DNA of 37,633 nucleotides from a virus (IMGVR_UViG_3300018405_000038:1-37633); one strand, 5' to 3'. Counted from the first letter of the stretch, positions 13,846-21,877 are shown. Notes: generated by a model from the sequence alone, not told the origin. A program made the numbers and translations.

Positions 13846-14488
13846 TGATTTGAAAGATCACAACGCTTTTTTTGATACTGGGTACTTTGTTGGAACAATA
13901 GATCCGTATGTGATGAAGGCATTGTGGAGAGAAATCGAAATAACAAACTGGATTGAAGACCCTGATAACATATACAAGAAAATACCACACTGGTACTGCA
14001 CTAACCTAACAACGCCAATTGGTCAACTAGAGGCGTTTAGAGGTAAGTACGAGAAAGAGTTTGCAGAGCGAATTATGGAGAGAGCACCCCGATCGTTGAT
14101 GGATGTTGCTAGTAAATTTTTTGCTTTTGATGAGAGATTTCAGTTCTTCAAGCGGTACTTTAACGATATTGAATTGACGAGTGTAGATTTGTGGAATGGT
14201 GCAGAAAACATCGACTACCACTTTGACACAATCAACGGGTTCGATCTAGCGGTGTTGATTTACCTAACCGATCAACCGCAGTGGGATCCAAAATGGGGCG
14301 GTTCTTTGCGAATGAAGCGTGAATATCCACATCTTGGACTGCCAACTACAGATGAGATCGTCTATCCCACTTCTGGAACGTACGTACTATTTAACAACAA
14401 GACGCCGTTGTTGACACACAAGGTTGAGCCGTTGACAACCACCGACGTTAACAGGTATACTTTCACTTTCAACTATAACTTAAAATGA
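13832..14488 (+). CDS. 2-oxoglutarate/Fe(II) oxygenase
   Basis: 218 residues. The double-stranded beta-helix core (~115-215) carries H130-F-D132 (WNGAENIDYHFD), distal H196 (LLTHKVEP) and R208 (NRYTFTFNY) for 2-oxoglutarate. This is the prolyl-4-hydroxylase-like arrangement, which hydroxylates amino-acid side chains. It resembles the C-terminal half of the 15483 protein (LTDxxxWDxxWGG shared), so the two are paralogues. ATGA overlap with the next gene. Confidence 0.85.
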   Translation: MRLSDDLKDHNAFFDTGYFVGTIDPYVMKALWREIEITNWIEDPDNIYKKIPHWYCTNLTTPIGQLEAFRGKYEKEFAERIMERAPRSLMDVASKFFAFDERFQFFKRYFNDIELTSVDLWNGAENIDYHFDTINGFDLAVLIYLTDQPQWDPKWGGSLRMKREYPHLGLPTTDEIVYPTSGTYVLFNNKTPLLTHKVEPLTTTDVNRYTFTFNYNLK

Positions 14489-15486
14489 CGATAGCCCAAC
14501 ACATGCTGGACAATCACGATAAGCGCCCAGCCGCGGGTGAAATCATCGTGATCTTGTTCGAACAGTGCAATTTGTCGTGCTCGTTTTGTCACCAGAAACA
14601 CGATGACAAGACAGGAATGGACTCGATCGTTGATAAGGTCGATCTTGTCAGACGAACAATTCCTATATTACGGAAGAAAGGCAAAACGCAATTTTCCGTT
14701 CACGTGATGGGCGGCGAATTGTTTGCCGATGATATTCCTGACGAATTGTTTGAAAAGTACGACCGGTTTATTGATGATGTAAGAGAACTTCGGTCTGATG
14801 GCACTCAGGTTGACATATACTTCGTGTCAAACCTGATTTTTGATAACAGAGCAAGAATGGAGACATTTCTTGATAAACACCAAGACGTTCATCTTCTAAC
14901 AAGTTTTGACTTCGCTGGAAGGTTCAATGAAGCAAACAAGAAGATTTACTTTGACAACGTTCTCCATTTCGAAGACAGGATCGACAGCGTCAATGTGATC
15001 CTGTCAAAACAGAACATTGAAAGGATGATCAAACAGCGCGATCCTGTGTTTGATTACCTGTATGACAAGGTTGAAGTGGTGTTTGATTACTATGGCCCTA
15101 AAGGTGCGAATGATCCTCACTTGCCAACAGATGTTCAGTTGAGACAGGGGCTGATTTACTTGTTCGACAACTACCCGAAAGTAATACCGGTAGCAAACTT
15201 CACATCTAAAACCAAGACTGTGATGAGCTGCATGGACACGTATACTGCCATGCCTAACGGCAAGGTTGGCGGATGTGGGATGTTTGAAAACACAACCAAA
15301 GTGATACCAATCAAACGTTCAATCGAACAAAAGTGGTTCGACAGCTACAATTGTTTTGAATGCGAACACTTTCAACGGTGCTCTTTCGGTTGCTTTATGA
15401 GCAACCACATAAATGATATGAGAACCCAGCAACAGTGCTGGCTAAAAGAAGTATATGACTACGTAGACGCAAAGGAAAAGGCATGA
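14485..15486 (+). CDS. Radical SAM/SPASM protein 2
   Basis: 333 residues. C28-x3-C32-x2-C35 (CNLSCSFC) and MGGEL (~77) mark the radical SAM core. The tail has CMDTY, GGCGMF, CFECEHFQRCSFGC and a final CW, a SPASM-like auxiliary-cluster region. Starts at ATGA overlapping the oxygenase gene and ends at ATGA overlapping the next oxygenase, so the three are translationally coupled. Confidence 0.87.
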   Translation: MTIAQHMLDNHDKRPAAGEIIVILFEQCNLSCSFCHQKHDDKTGMDSIVDKVDLVRRTIPILRKKGKTQFSVHVMGGELFADDIPDELFEKYDRFIDDVRELRSDGTQVDIYFVSNLIFDNRARMETFLDKHQDVHLLTSFDFAGRFNEANKKIYFDNVLHFEDRIDSVNVILSKQNIERMIKQRDPVFDYLYDKVEVVFDYYGPKGANDPHLPTDVQLRQGLIYLFDNYPKVIPVANFTSKTKTVMSCMDTYTAMPNGKVGGCGMFENTTKVIPIKRSIEQKWFDSYNCFECEHFQRCSFGCFMSNHINDMRTQQQCWLKEVYDYVDAKEKA

Positions 15487-16592
15487 CAAAGCGACAAGTG
15501 TCTCTGATTGAAGAGAACAAAGATTTTCTCGCCGATGAGGCGGTAACCTATTACAAAACAAAGTATCCAGACGTTGAATTTGACAAAGAATTCTGCCGCC
15601 GTGATGTTCATATGATTTGCGACATTATCTGCGGTGACCTTAACCTCGAAGGATTCGTCTCGTCAATCACGTTTGCTGCACCTGATGTAGAACATAACTA
15701 TTATGCTCTGAACCGCTACAAAGGGTCGTTTCTTTGCCTAAGACAACAGAATGTTGTAACCTTTGATGTTGTTGCACACATTATCGGTATGATCAAAAAG
15801 GTTGCACAAAGTCAGCCTGTAGAGCCTGTGCTAGGCAAGCACGAACAGACGTTTGACCCTCAACGAAATCTTACTGCGGAACAGATTGCGGAGATTGGCG
15901 TGCTCGGCACACTGATCGCAGGTAATGTTGGCAAAGGTAGGCCTCGTACTCAATACACTGTCATGATGGAGGATTACTTTGATAAGGGGTTCATCCACAC
16001 AACGATCCCATCAGACATATACTCACGACTGTGGGAACAAGTGCACAAAACAAACTGGGTCGATGCTGTTCGGACAACATACAAGAAAAAACCCGACTGG
16101 TATTACGAGAACGAGAAGCACTATCTTGATCCTATGCTGCTTGATCGTCCAACACACGAGAAGCTATTTGCGAAAGAAACAATTTCGAACACACCGCCTG
16201 ATCTGATCAAAATTGCTGAGGACCTGCTGAAAGATCCAATGTTTGATTACATCAAATTGTTCCGTCCGCCTAACCCTGTTGTGAAATGTGTGCACTTCTG
16301 GAACGGCAGCGAGAATAGCCCTCACCACAACGATGGTGTTGATGGCACAGACCTGATGATCTTCTGTTACCTGACCGACGAAGAAGGATGGGATGAGGAG
16401 TGGGGCGGTTACATCAACATGCTGAAGGAAGTTGGTGGTCAGTTCTACCACACAAAGAACATTATGCCGATTGACGGCACGATGGTTTGTGTCAACAACT
16501 CTGCACCAATCTTCAAGCACGGCATTCGTGATTTAAAACGTAAAGACAAAAACCGCTACACATTTATTTTCCACTATACGTGGACGTTCTAA
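15483..16592 (+). CDS. Two-part 2-oxoglutarate/Fe(II) oxygenase
   Basis: 369 residues. The C-terminal ~210 residues are an oxygenase with H282-N-D284 (FWNGSENSPHHNDG), H346 and R358, paralogous to the 13832 protein. The N-terminal ~155 residues are an extra domain (CDIICGDLNLEGF, helix-rich) without a motif known to me, possibly for substrate binding. Coupled to the preceding radical SAM gene. Confidence 0.85.
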   Translation: MTKRQVSLIEENKDFLADEAVTYYKTKYPDVEFDKEFCRRDVHMICDIICGDLNLEGFVSSITFAAPDVEHNYYALNRYKGSFLCLRQQNVVTFDVVAHIIGMIKKVAQSQPVEPVLGKHEQTFDPQRNLTAEQIAEIGVLGTLIAGNVGKGRPRTQYTVMMEDYFDKGFIHTTIPSDIYSRLWEQVHKTNWVDAVRTTYKKKPDWYYENEKHYLDPMLLDRPTHEKLFAKETISNTPPDLIKIAEDLLKDPMFDYIKLFRPPNPVVKCVHFWNGSENSPHHNDGVDGTDLMIFCYLTDEEGWDEEWGGYINMLKEVGGQFYHTKNIMPIDGTMVCVNNSAPIFKHGIRDLKRKDKNRYTFIFHYTWTF

Positions 16593-16616
16593 CCCCACAG
16601 CTGTGAAGGGCTGACA

Positions 16617-17687
16617 ATGGATCTAATCATCAAGCCGACAGAGCGGTGCAACTTCAAGTGCACGTTCTGTTCGAGCACAAAGATTACTGACGACAACACC
16701 GTCGAACTTGATCACGAGTACATCTCCCAGTTCCTGAAAAGGTTTCCGGAGACGAAAACGATCATCGTCAACGGTGGCGATCCACTGATGATGCCTCCTG
16801 AATATTACTGGAAGATCATCGAGCACCTTGACCTGATTGGGTCTAATGCTACGATCTCTTTCACATCCAACCTGTGGCCGTTTTACAAGAACCCTGAAAA
16901 GTGGGTTGATCTGTTCAACCACCCACGGATGGGGATTGGCACATCATTTCAGTATGGTGGTGGGCGACTGAAAGGCGATCTAACGGAGTTTTCTGAAGAG
17001 GACTTCTGGAAAGTGTCCGACATGATGCTCGAACGTGTCGGTTATCGCCCCGACTTCATTTCTGTGATTACAGAAGAAAATGCTGATAGAGCGATTGAAA
17101 ACGTGTTGTTGGCACAGAAAATGGGCGTGGTTTGCAAGCTAAATTACGCATTTTCGTCCGGTCCTCCGGTGAAATTTCGTGGAATTACGATGGGTCAGCA
17201 GGGCAAACCATACATGCTCGCTGACATCTATGAAATCTATGTGGAGATCTGGAAGCGTGGGCTAACTGAGTGGGAATACAACACCAAACAGATGGTCAAA
17301 CGGCTTCGTGGTGAAGGAACAACATGTCCGCAGAACCGCAAATGCGACGGAGGGATCCGGACGCTGCAACCATCTGGTGATTATTACAGCTGTGGTGCTT
17401 TTGGTGATGATCGGATATACTCAATCGACTTCAAGCAAGAGATGTCTGGCGCGAAGGTGTTCCCGATCCGCAACGAGATGGAGCTGCAGTCACTGAAGCA
17501 GTCGTGCTTCACGTGCCCAATGTTTGAGATTTGTAACGGTTGTCGTAAAACGATCAAAGACTTGAAAGATCACGGAATGGTTGAGAAACACTGCTCAAAG
17601 ATGAAAACACTTGCCGCTGACATCATTGAAGCAAACGGTCTGATAGGTGTGCTTCTTCCAACGCCTTATGTCAACGAACAAAAATGA
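16617..17687 (+). CDS. Radical SAM/SPASM protein 3
   Basis: 356 residues. C11-x3-C15-x2-C18 (CNFKCTFC), NGGDP (~57-61). The C-terminal part CPQNRKCDGG, YYSCGAF, CFTCPMFEICNGC and CSKM is rich in auxiliary-cluster cysteines. The 24-base gap before it is the only real gap in this part of the operon. Its stop overlaps the next ATG. Confidence 0.87.
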   Translation: MDLIIKPTERCNFKCTFCSSTKITDDNTVELDHEYISQFLKRFPETKTIIVNGGDPLMMPPEYYWKIIEHLDLIGSNATISFTSNLWPFYKNPEKWVDLFNHPRMGIGTSFQYGGGRLKGDLTEFSEEDFWKVSDMMLERVGYRPDFISVITEENADRAIENVLLAQKMGVVCKLNYAFSSGPPVKFRGITMGQQGKPYMLADIYEIYVEIWKRGLTEWEYNTKQMVKRLRGEGTTCPQNRKCDGGIRTLQPSGDYYSCGAFGDDRIYSIDFKQEMSGAKVFPIRNEMELQSLKQSCFTCPMFEICNGCRKTIKDLKDHGMVEKHCSKMKTLAADIIEANGLIGVLLPTPYVNEQK

Positions 17688-18172
17688 TGTCATACAACTT
17701 CAAAAACGACAACGGTCGCATCAATCAGGGGAGACCAGGGCTGAATGTGTTGATACCCCCCACAGATCCATTATTTAACACACAAGTAGAGAGCGGTGTG
17801 CAAAATTGTGTTTTTGCATTAGGTTGTAAAGGGTATATAACTTTGGGCAGCTGTGAAGGACATCCTCCAGAAGCGGATCCAACAAACGACACCTATTGGC
17901 ACATCAGCATAGCGTATGATAGTGATAGAGTGTTTGAGGTGTTTCAGCGGGCGATGAAGTGGTCATTCGTCTATGTCAAACACGACAGCACTTATCCGGC
18001 TGACCTAGATTGGTTCAACAGAGTGTTTGAGCAGCGGTTCAACCAGTTTAACATTCTAACAATATACACGTCATCCAACACCGTCAAACGCAACCAGCTT
18101 GCAAAACGGTGTTTTGCAAAACATTGCCTTGCTAGAATCAACAAATTGCCCCTAGCATCACAAATAACATGA
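17684..18172 (+). CDS. Operon protein with LGSCEGHP motif
   Basis: 162 residues. A block VQNCVFALGCKGYITLGSCEGHPP (positions ~40-63) followed by WHISIAY recalls small phage proteins and, loosely, TYW3-like folds where a Ser-Cys-x-Gly loop binds substrate. I cannot name the family. It is coupled by overlaps to radical SAM proteins 3 and 4, so it likely serves the same pathway. Confidence 0.75.
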   Translation: MMSYNFKNDNGRINQGRPGLNVLIPPTDPLFNTQVESGVQNCVFALGCKGYITLGSCEGHPPEADPTNDTYWHISIAYDSDRVFEVFQRAMKWSFVYVKHDSTYPADLDWFNRVFEQRFNQFNILTIYTSSNTVKRNQLAKRCFAKHCLARINKLPLASQIT

Positions 18173-19080
18173 ATATTTCCATCAACCCGAGTTACTTCTG
18201 CAACTTCCGCTGTGACTTTTGCTACTTAACAGAACAACAACTTGGCGACACGAGCAAGATTTCACTTGAGCGTTTGGATGACTTGTTGGGTCAGGTCAAA
18301 CAGCATACTGACATCGCATGGGTTGATCTGTATGGTGGTGAAATTGGTGCGCTGAAGCGTGATTATTTTGATGGTCTCCGACACACAATCCGTCGTCATT
18401 ACCACGGCAAGATCAGCGTTATCACGAACTTCTCAATGCTGCATACAGGGTTCTTTGAGGATGACTTCGTTCTCAGCGTCAGTTATGACTTTGAGGCGCG
18501 TGAGAAATCTGATCGTGTGTTCCAAAACATGCTGCAAAGCCCTGTGCCAATCGCTGTATTGATCCTCGCAAGTCCAAAAGTGCTGGCAACGGACGTCAAC
18601 TACATGATCACAATGCTGAATATGTGCACATCTGTGACAAGCGTTGAGATCAAGCCGTACAGCACAAACCAAGCGAACAGTCACAATGTCACACATAAGG
18701 ACTTTGAGCAGTTCGTGATGAAATGGATTGACAGTCCTGTTGACAAGCGTTTCCGGTTCATCAATGAGGACAAAATCAATGTGTGCTTAGATGGAGAGTA
18801 CAACGCGTTCAGCGACGATCACGTCTACATCACACCGAATGGTAAATTTGGTGTGTTAGAGTTTGACCTCAATGACCGTGAGTTCTTTCTTGAATTAGAC
18901 AGTTGGAACGACTATATAATGTGGACGGAGAAAGAAAAGAACACAATCAGCAACATATGCAAAAAATGTGAGTATTTCGGTCACTGTTTAACAGAGCACT
19001 ATCGCCCTGTTTATGACCTAACAAATTCGTGTAACGGCTACAAAGGACTACTGAACTGGTATGCAAGAGTGGAAAATTAG
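18169..19080 (+). CDS. Radical SAM protein 4
   Basis: 303 residues. C11-x3-C15-x2-C18 (CNFRCDFC), YGGEI (~51). The C-terminal cysteines are fewer (CKKCEYFGHC and a last CNGY), so it may carry one auxiliary cluster (shortened SPASM/twitch). ATGA overlap upstream; 20-base overlap with the next gene. Confidence 0.85.
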   Translation: MNISINPSYFCNFRCDFCYLTEQQLGDTSKISLERLDDLLGQVKQHTDIAWVDLYGGEIGALKRDYFDGLRHTIRRHYHGKISVITNFSMLHTGFFEDDFVLSVSYDFEAREKSDRVFQNMLQSPVPIAVLILASPKVLATDVNYMITMLNMCTSVTSVEIKPYSTNQANSHNVTHKDFEQFVMKWIDSPVDKRFRFINEDKINVCLDGEYNAFSDDHVYITPNGKFGVLEFDLNDREFFLELDSWNDYIMWTEKEKNTISNICKKCEYFGHCLTEHYRPVYDLTNSCNGYKGLLNWYARVEN

Positions 19081-19480
19081 ACAAGATGTGTTCCACAGAT
19101 TGAACACAGAACACGACGACGACCTGAAAACAAAAGAAGTGACATTCACTGACGAGATCGTTCGCGATGCTGTCCGGTACTTCACTGATAGAAACATTGG
19201 GTGGGTGTATCCAAGCAAGAGTTATATGGTCGGGATATGCTACGCAAAGTGGCTGTCGGATGTGTGGGGCGGCAACCCGTACGATTACCTAGATGACCCC
19301 GAGTTGCTTCACAAAAACGATCCGTACTTCGTTCCTTATGAGGACGATAAGGAAACGTATGACGCAATCCTGTCGCAAATCAACGGATGGGATTTTGCGA
19401 TGGAAACAGGGCTTGTGCTGGACGTTCACAAGTACTTCATAGCGGAGTTTATGCTTGAAGAAAATCCTGTTGACAAATAG
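19061..19480 (+). CDS. Operon protein of unknown function
   Basis: 139 residues, starting within the end of radical SAM protein 4. Acidic, with KSYMVGICYAKWLSDVWGGNPYDYLDDPELL in the middle. No motif recognised; presumed last gene of the operon, since early promoters and RNA units follow at once. Confidence 0.75.
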   Translation: MQEWKIRQDVFHRLNTEHDDDLKTKEVTFTDEIVRDAVRYFTDRNIGWVYPSKSYMVGICYAKWLSDVWGGNPYDYLDDPELLHKNDPYFVPYEDDKETYDAILSQINGWDFAMETGLVLDVHKYFIAEFMLEENPVDK

Positions 19481-19498
19481 TCCAACTTGATATATAGT
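19470..19498 (+). promoter_or_regulatory. Sigma70-type early promoter
   Basis: TTGACA 19470-19475, 17-base spacer, TATAGT 19493-19498; drives the RNA at 19505. Confidence 0.75.
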
Positions 19499-19504
19499 AC
19501 ACAT

Positions 19505-19637
19505 CAACAGTTGTTTGATCAGCGCCTTGCACCGGAAGAAAGGGATAACCGGTGTGCATATTTAGGGACTGCTGTCAAAGACGATAAACACCACCCAGGT
19601 TTTGCAGGACAATGGGGCGCTGTTCAAACAACTGTTG
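19505..19637 (+). ncRNA. Promoter-driven long-stem RNA 1
   Basis: Perfect 14-bp terminal stem CAACAGTTGTTTGA / TCAAACAACTGTTG, then GCGCC/GGCGC, and an inner TGCACCGG hairpin. Its 3' arm provides the CTGTTG of the next promoter. Confidence 0.7.
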
Positions 19638-19663
19638 ACTTTCAACACAAGATGTTGTAAAGT
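19635..19663 (+). promoter_or_regulatory. Sigma70-type early promoter
   Basis: TTGACT 19635-19640, 17-base spacer, TAAAGT 19658-19663; start expected near 19670, just before RNA 2. Confidence 0.7.
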
Positions 19664-19676
19664 GCACATCAAGTTG

Positions 19677-19760
19677 TTATTGAAACGCATTCTGCTGAAG
19701 TTGGTTCAGTTAGGCAGGGCGCATCCAACAGCCTATGTCCGTTAGAATGCGTTTCAATAA
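19677..19760 (+). ncRNA. Promoter-driven long-stem RNA 2
   Basis: Perfect 17-bp stem TTATTGAAACGCATTCT / AGAATGCGTTTCAATAA. The arm ATTGAAACGCATTC differs by one base from ATTGAAATGCATTC in unit A at 5308, linking the two groups of RNAs. Confidence 0.7.
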
Positions 19761-19776
19761 AAATTTGATTACCCTG

Positions 19777-19805
19777 TTGACTACAAAAACAAAATGTGGT
19801 ACAAT
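19777..19805 (+). promoter_or_regulatory. Sigma70-type early promoter
   Basis: TTGACT 19777-19782, 17-base spacer, TACAAT 19800-19805. Confidence 0.78.
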
Positions 19806-19835
19806 AGGGTCAAGCAAATCGTTCTTTAACAAGTA

Positions 19836-20020
19836 GTTGTGCATTTTAGGCTGATGGGCGGCAAACCGCCAGCAGTCTGCGTCTTCACTCAGCGACCCCC
19901 GTTGCCGCGGTGCTAAGTTGAAGTTCCAATAGGTTAACGGTAGACCAGCCGCCTTGTGGCGGAAAGTTCAGGTTCAAATCCTGGTTAGTGTTTATGAAGC
20001 GTCAGCCTAAAATGCACAAC
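19836..20020 (+). ncRNA. Promoter-driven long-stem RNA 3 with tRNA-like core
   Basis: Perfect 19-bp terminal stem GTTGTGCATTTTAGGCTGA / TCAGCCTAAAATGCACAAC. Inside are GGCGG/CCGCC hairpins and a tRNA-like part: D-arm GGTTAACGGTAGACC, hairpin CCGCC TTGT GGCGG, T-arm CAGG TTCAAAT CCTG. There is no acceptor ending in CCA. Confidence 0.7.
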
Positions 20021-20025
20021 ACCTG

Positions 20026-20054
20026 TTGACATCTAACGAAAGTTGATGTACAAT
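20026..20054 (+). promoter_or_regulatory. Sigma70-type early promoter
   Basis: TTGACA 20026-20031, 17-base spacer, TACAAT 20049-20054. Confidence 0.75.
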
Positions 20055-20080
20055 GATTTGGACGGTAGTGTAAATTTCTG

Positions 20081-20119
20081 TTGACTGATTGGTCACTTTG
20101 ATGTACACTACTATAAATA
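20081..20119 (+). promoter_or_regulatory. Overlapping early and late promoters
   Basis: TTGACT 20081-20086, 17-base spacer, TACACT 20104-20109, followed by TATAAATA 20112-20119. Both would serve the small gene at 20170. Confidence 0.7.
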
Positions 20120-20169
20120 GATTGACAAACGGTGCATGGGGCACCAAACGAAACAAAGGAAGAATTGAA

Positions 20170-20316
20170 ATGACACGTTTTGAACGCAAACATATGATGG
20201 AGCAGGGCTCACGCTTTACAAGCGTCGGGACAGGCTTCGTGCGTTCAGAGTGTGGCTTCAATAACTCCGATCGTATTAGCCAGATCAAGGCCTCTGTGGA
20301 GGGCTGTACAGGATAA
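20170..20316 (+). CDS. Small hypothetical protein
   Basis: 48 residues, ATG after AAAGGAAGAATTGAA. Basic N-terminus (MTRFERKHMMEQGSRFTS), no motif. It has its own early and late promoters and its own terminator, so it is a stand-alone unit. Confidence 0.65.
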   Translation: MTRFERKHMMEQGSRFTSVGTGFVRSECGFNNSDRISQIKASVEGCTG

Positions 20317-20353
20317 AAGCGCAAGCTAAAACTGAAACAGCAAACCCCCAAAG

Positions 20354-20383
20354 AGGCCTGAGATGAAAATCCAGGCCTTTTTG
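20354..20383 (+). terminator. Rho-independent terminator
   Basis: AGGCCTG (20354-20360) / CAGGCCT (20372-20378) followed by TTTTTG. Confidence 0.8.
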
Positions 20384-20385
20384 TT

Positions 20386-20626
20386 GGTCTGAAAGAAAGT
20401 AGGTTACGAAAATCGGTAGTCACATAAAACGAACACGAAAGTGGTAGCAGAGACCTAGGTCTAGTTCGCCCACTATAAACAAAATCGATGAGGGTCGCCC
20501 CTCAAAGATGCGACAAACACGCTAGGGGGTTCTGGAGAGGGAAACCTCAATAGACAAGCCAACGATGTGTTGGCACATTTTTACAGAGCATTGGCAACAG
20601 TGTTCTGCAAAAATGTTAGATTACAC
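20386..20626 (+). ncRNA. Gene-free region with many hairpins
   Basis: No open frame. By-eye hairpins: CAC GAAA GTG, GAGGG TCGC CCCTC, GAGG GAAA CCTC, GCCAAC...GTTGGC, and CATTTTT...AAAAATG. GNRA-type loops suggest a folded RNA of unknown family just before tRNA-Ser. Confidence 0.5.
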
Positions 20627-20706
20627 GGAGGATTATCCTGGCTGGGCTGGGCGCTGTCTTGAAAACAGATGGATCGGTGATGAGCCGGTTGGAGTTCGAA
20701 AACTTT
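20627..20706 (+). pseudogene. tRNA-Ser (TGA), truncated in the T-arm
   Basis: GGAGGAT acceptor, anticodon hairpin CTGT CTTGAAA ACAG, long variable arm and GGAG TTCGAA of the T-arm. Then the sequence runs into the promoter of an HNH gene, and no matching 3' acceptor follows. Confidence 0.7.
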
Positions 20707-20718
20707 TTGTGGTCGAAC

Positions 20719-20726
20719 TATAAATA
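20719..20726 (+). promoter_or_regulatory. T4-type late promoter (TATAAATA)
   Basis: 29 nt before the HNH start codon; no obvious early promoter nearby. Confidence 0.6.
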
Positions 20727-20747
20727 ATACATGCTGAGGAGGTGTGT

Positions 20748-21161
20748 ATGATTAAAATGTGTTCCGCTTGCGGCAACGAAAAACATTTGTTTGAGTTTCG
20801 CAAAGACAAAAATCAAAAAGACGGCGTTCAGTCACGCTGTAAGGTTTGTGCGCGAGCAGCTATAAACGCCGCATATGAAACCAAATATGGCGAGAAAACA
20901 CGAGCACGTAATCAAAAACGAGCGAGAATAGTGCTAGATAACCTAAAAGAATGTAGAGAAAACAGCGTTTGTGCGTGCTGTGGTGAGGATTGTGCTGCGT
21001 GTCTGGACTTTCATCACACAGACCCGAGCACAAAATCGTTTTCTATAAGCAAGGCCGGAAACCGTAGTTGGGAGGCAGTACTTGCTGAAATCAAAAAATG
21101 TGTTGTTGTGTGCAAAAACTGCCACAGCAAGATACACAATGGGGTTTTGACGTTATTGTAA
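20748..21161 (+). CDS. HNH endonuclease
   Basis: 137 residues from ATG 20748 after GAGGAGG. An N-terminal CSACG...CKVC zinc finger is followed by basic helices and the core CACCGED, LDFHHTDP (~85) and CKNCHSKIH (~123-131). The stop is one base before tRNA-Ser (TGA), and the gene has cut off the 3' end of another tRNA-Ser (TGA) upstream, again a tRNA-associated mobile nuclease. Confidence 0.85.
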   Translation: MIKMCSACGNEKHLFEFRKDKNQKDGVQSRCKVCARAAINAAYETKYGEKTRARNQKRARIVLDNLKECRENSVCACCGEDCAACLDFHHTDPSTKSFSISKAGNRSWEAVLAEIKKCVVVCKNCHSKIHNGVLTLL

Positions 21162-21162
21162 T

Positions 21163-21253
21163 GGAAGGTCTACCGTATTGGCGAGCGGCACTGCCTTGAA
21201 AGCAGTTTGATCCAGAAATGGGTTTGGGGGTTCAAATCCGTCACCTTCCGCCA
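21163..21253 (+). tRNA. tRNA-Ser (TGA)
   Basis: GGAAGGT/ACCTTCC, ACTGC CTTGAAA GCAGT, long variable arm, T-loop TTCAAAT, G-CCA. Confidence 0.88.
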
Positions 21254-21263
21254 TATTTTCTGT

Positions 21264-21340
21264 TGGGGTGAGATGCGACGGGAAGCATACTGGACTTTGA
21301 ATCCAGGTCTTAGTCGGTTCGAATCCGACCACCTCTGCCA
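21264..21340 (+). tRNA. tRNA-Gln (TTG)
   Basis: TGGGGTG/CACCTCT with a U1-U72 mismatch, CTGGA CTTTGAA TCCAG, T-arm GTCGG TTCGAAT CCGAC, G-CCA. Confidence 0.88.
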
Positions 21341-21341
21341 C

Positions 21342-21427
21342 GGAAGATCAAGCTGACCGGGTCAGCCACTGTCTCGAAAACAGATGGATCCGCAAGGGTT
21401 GCAGTTCGATTCTGCGTTCTTCCGCCA
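21342..21427 (+). tRNA. tRNA-Ser (CGA)
   Basis: GGAAGAT acceptor, CTGT CTCGAAA ACAG, long variable arm, T-loop TTCGATT, G-CCA. Confidence 0.85.
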
Positions 21428-21437
21428 TATTTTCTGT

Positions 21438-21514
21438 TGGAGATTCGCCAAGTTGGTTAAGGCATCGGATTTTGATTCCGACATTCATAGGTTCGAATCC
21501 TATATCTCCTGCCA
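21438..21514 (+). tRNA. tRNA-Gln (TTG), second copy
   Basis: TGGAGAT/ATCTCCT, TCGGA TTTTGAT TCCGA, T-arm ATAGG TTCGAAT CCTAT, G-CCA. Confidence 0.87.
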
Positions 21515-21521
21515 AAATAAT

Positions 21522-21623
21522 CCACTGCAGGCTTGGGCGCCCGGGACCGCATGCACCCCGAAGAGACGGTTCGATTCCGTCCGAGATGGTTTGCCTGGGT
21601 TCGATTCCTGGGGCAGTGGGCCA
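21522..21623 (+). tRNA. Composite tRNA-like RNA with two T-arms
   Basis: CCACTGC/GCAGTGG acceptor with G-CCA and an outer T-arm (CTGGG TTCGATT CCTGG). An extra T-arm GACGG TTCGATT CCGTC stands in the middle. Anticodon not assignable. Confidence 0.4.
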
Positions 21624-21634
21624 AACAATTTAAT

Positions 21635-21710
21635 GCTGCTGTAGCTGATGTGGTCATAGCGGTGGACTGAAAATCCACAGAAACAGGTTCGATCCCTGTC
21701 GGCAGCGCCA
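21635..21710 (+). tRNA. tRNA-Phe (GAA)
   Basis: GCTGCTG/CGGCAGC, GTGGA CTGAAAA TCCAC, T-loop TTCGATC, G-CCA. Confidence 0.92.
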
Positions 21711-21718
21711 AAACAGAT

Positions 21719-21793
21719 GCGGGTATGGTGCTAGTGGTAACACAAGACCTTGCCAAGGTTTAGTTGAGGGTTCGATTCCCTCTACCCGCTCCA
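21719..21793 (+). tRNA. tRNA-Gly (GCC)
   Basis: GCGGGTA/TACCCGC, loop TTGCCAA, T-arm GAGGG TTCGATT CCCTC, T-CCA. Confidence 0.9.
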
Positions 21794-21801
21794 AATTTTA
21801 T

Positions 21802-21877
21802 ACCCCTGTGGTGAAATAGGAAATCATCAGACCCTGCGAAGGTCTAGTCCCAGGTTCGACTCCTGGTGGGGGTGCCA
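21802..21877 (+). tRNA. tRNA-Arg (GCG)
   Basis: ACCCCTG/TGGGGGT, AGACC CTGCGAA GGTCT, T-loop TTCGACT, G-CCA. Confidence 0.85.
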
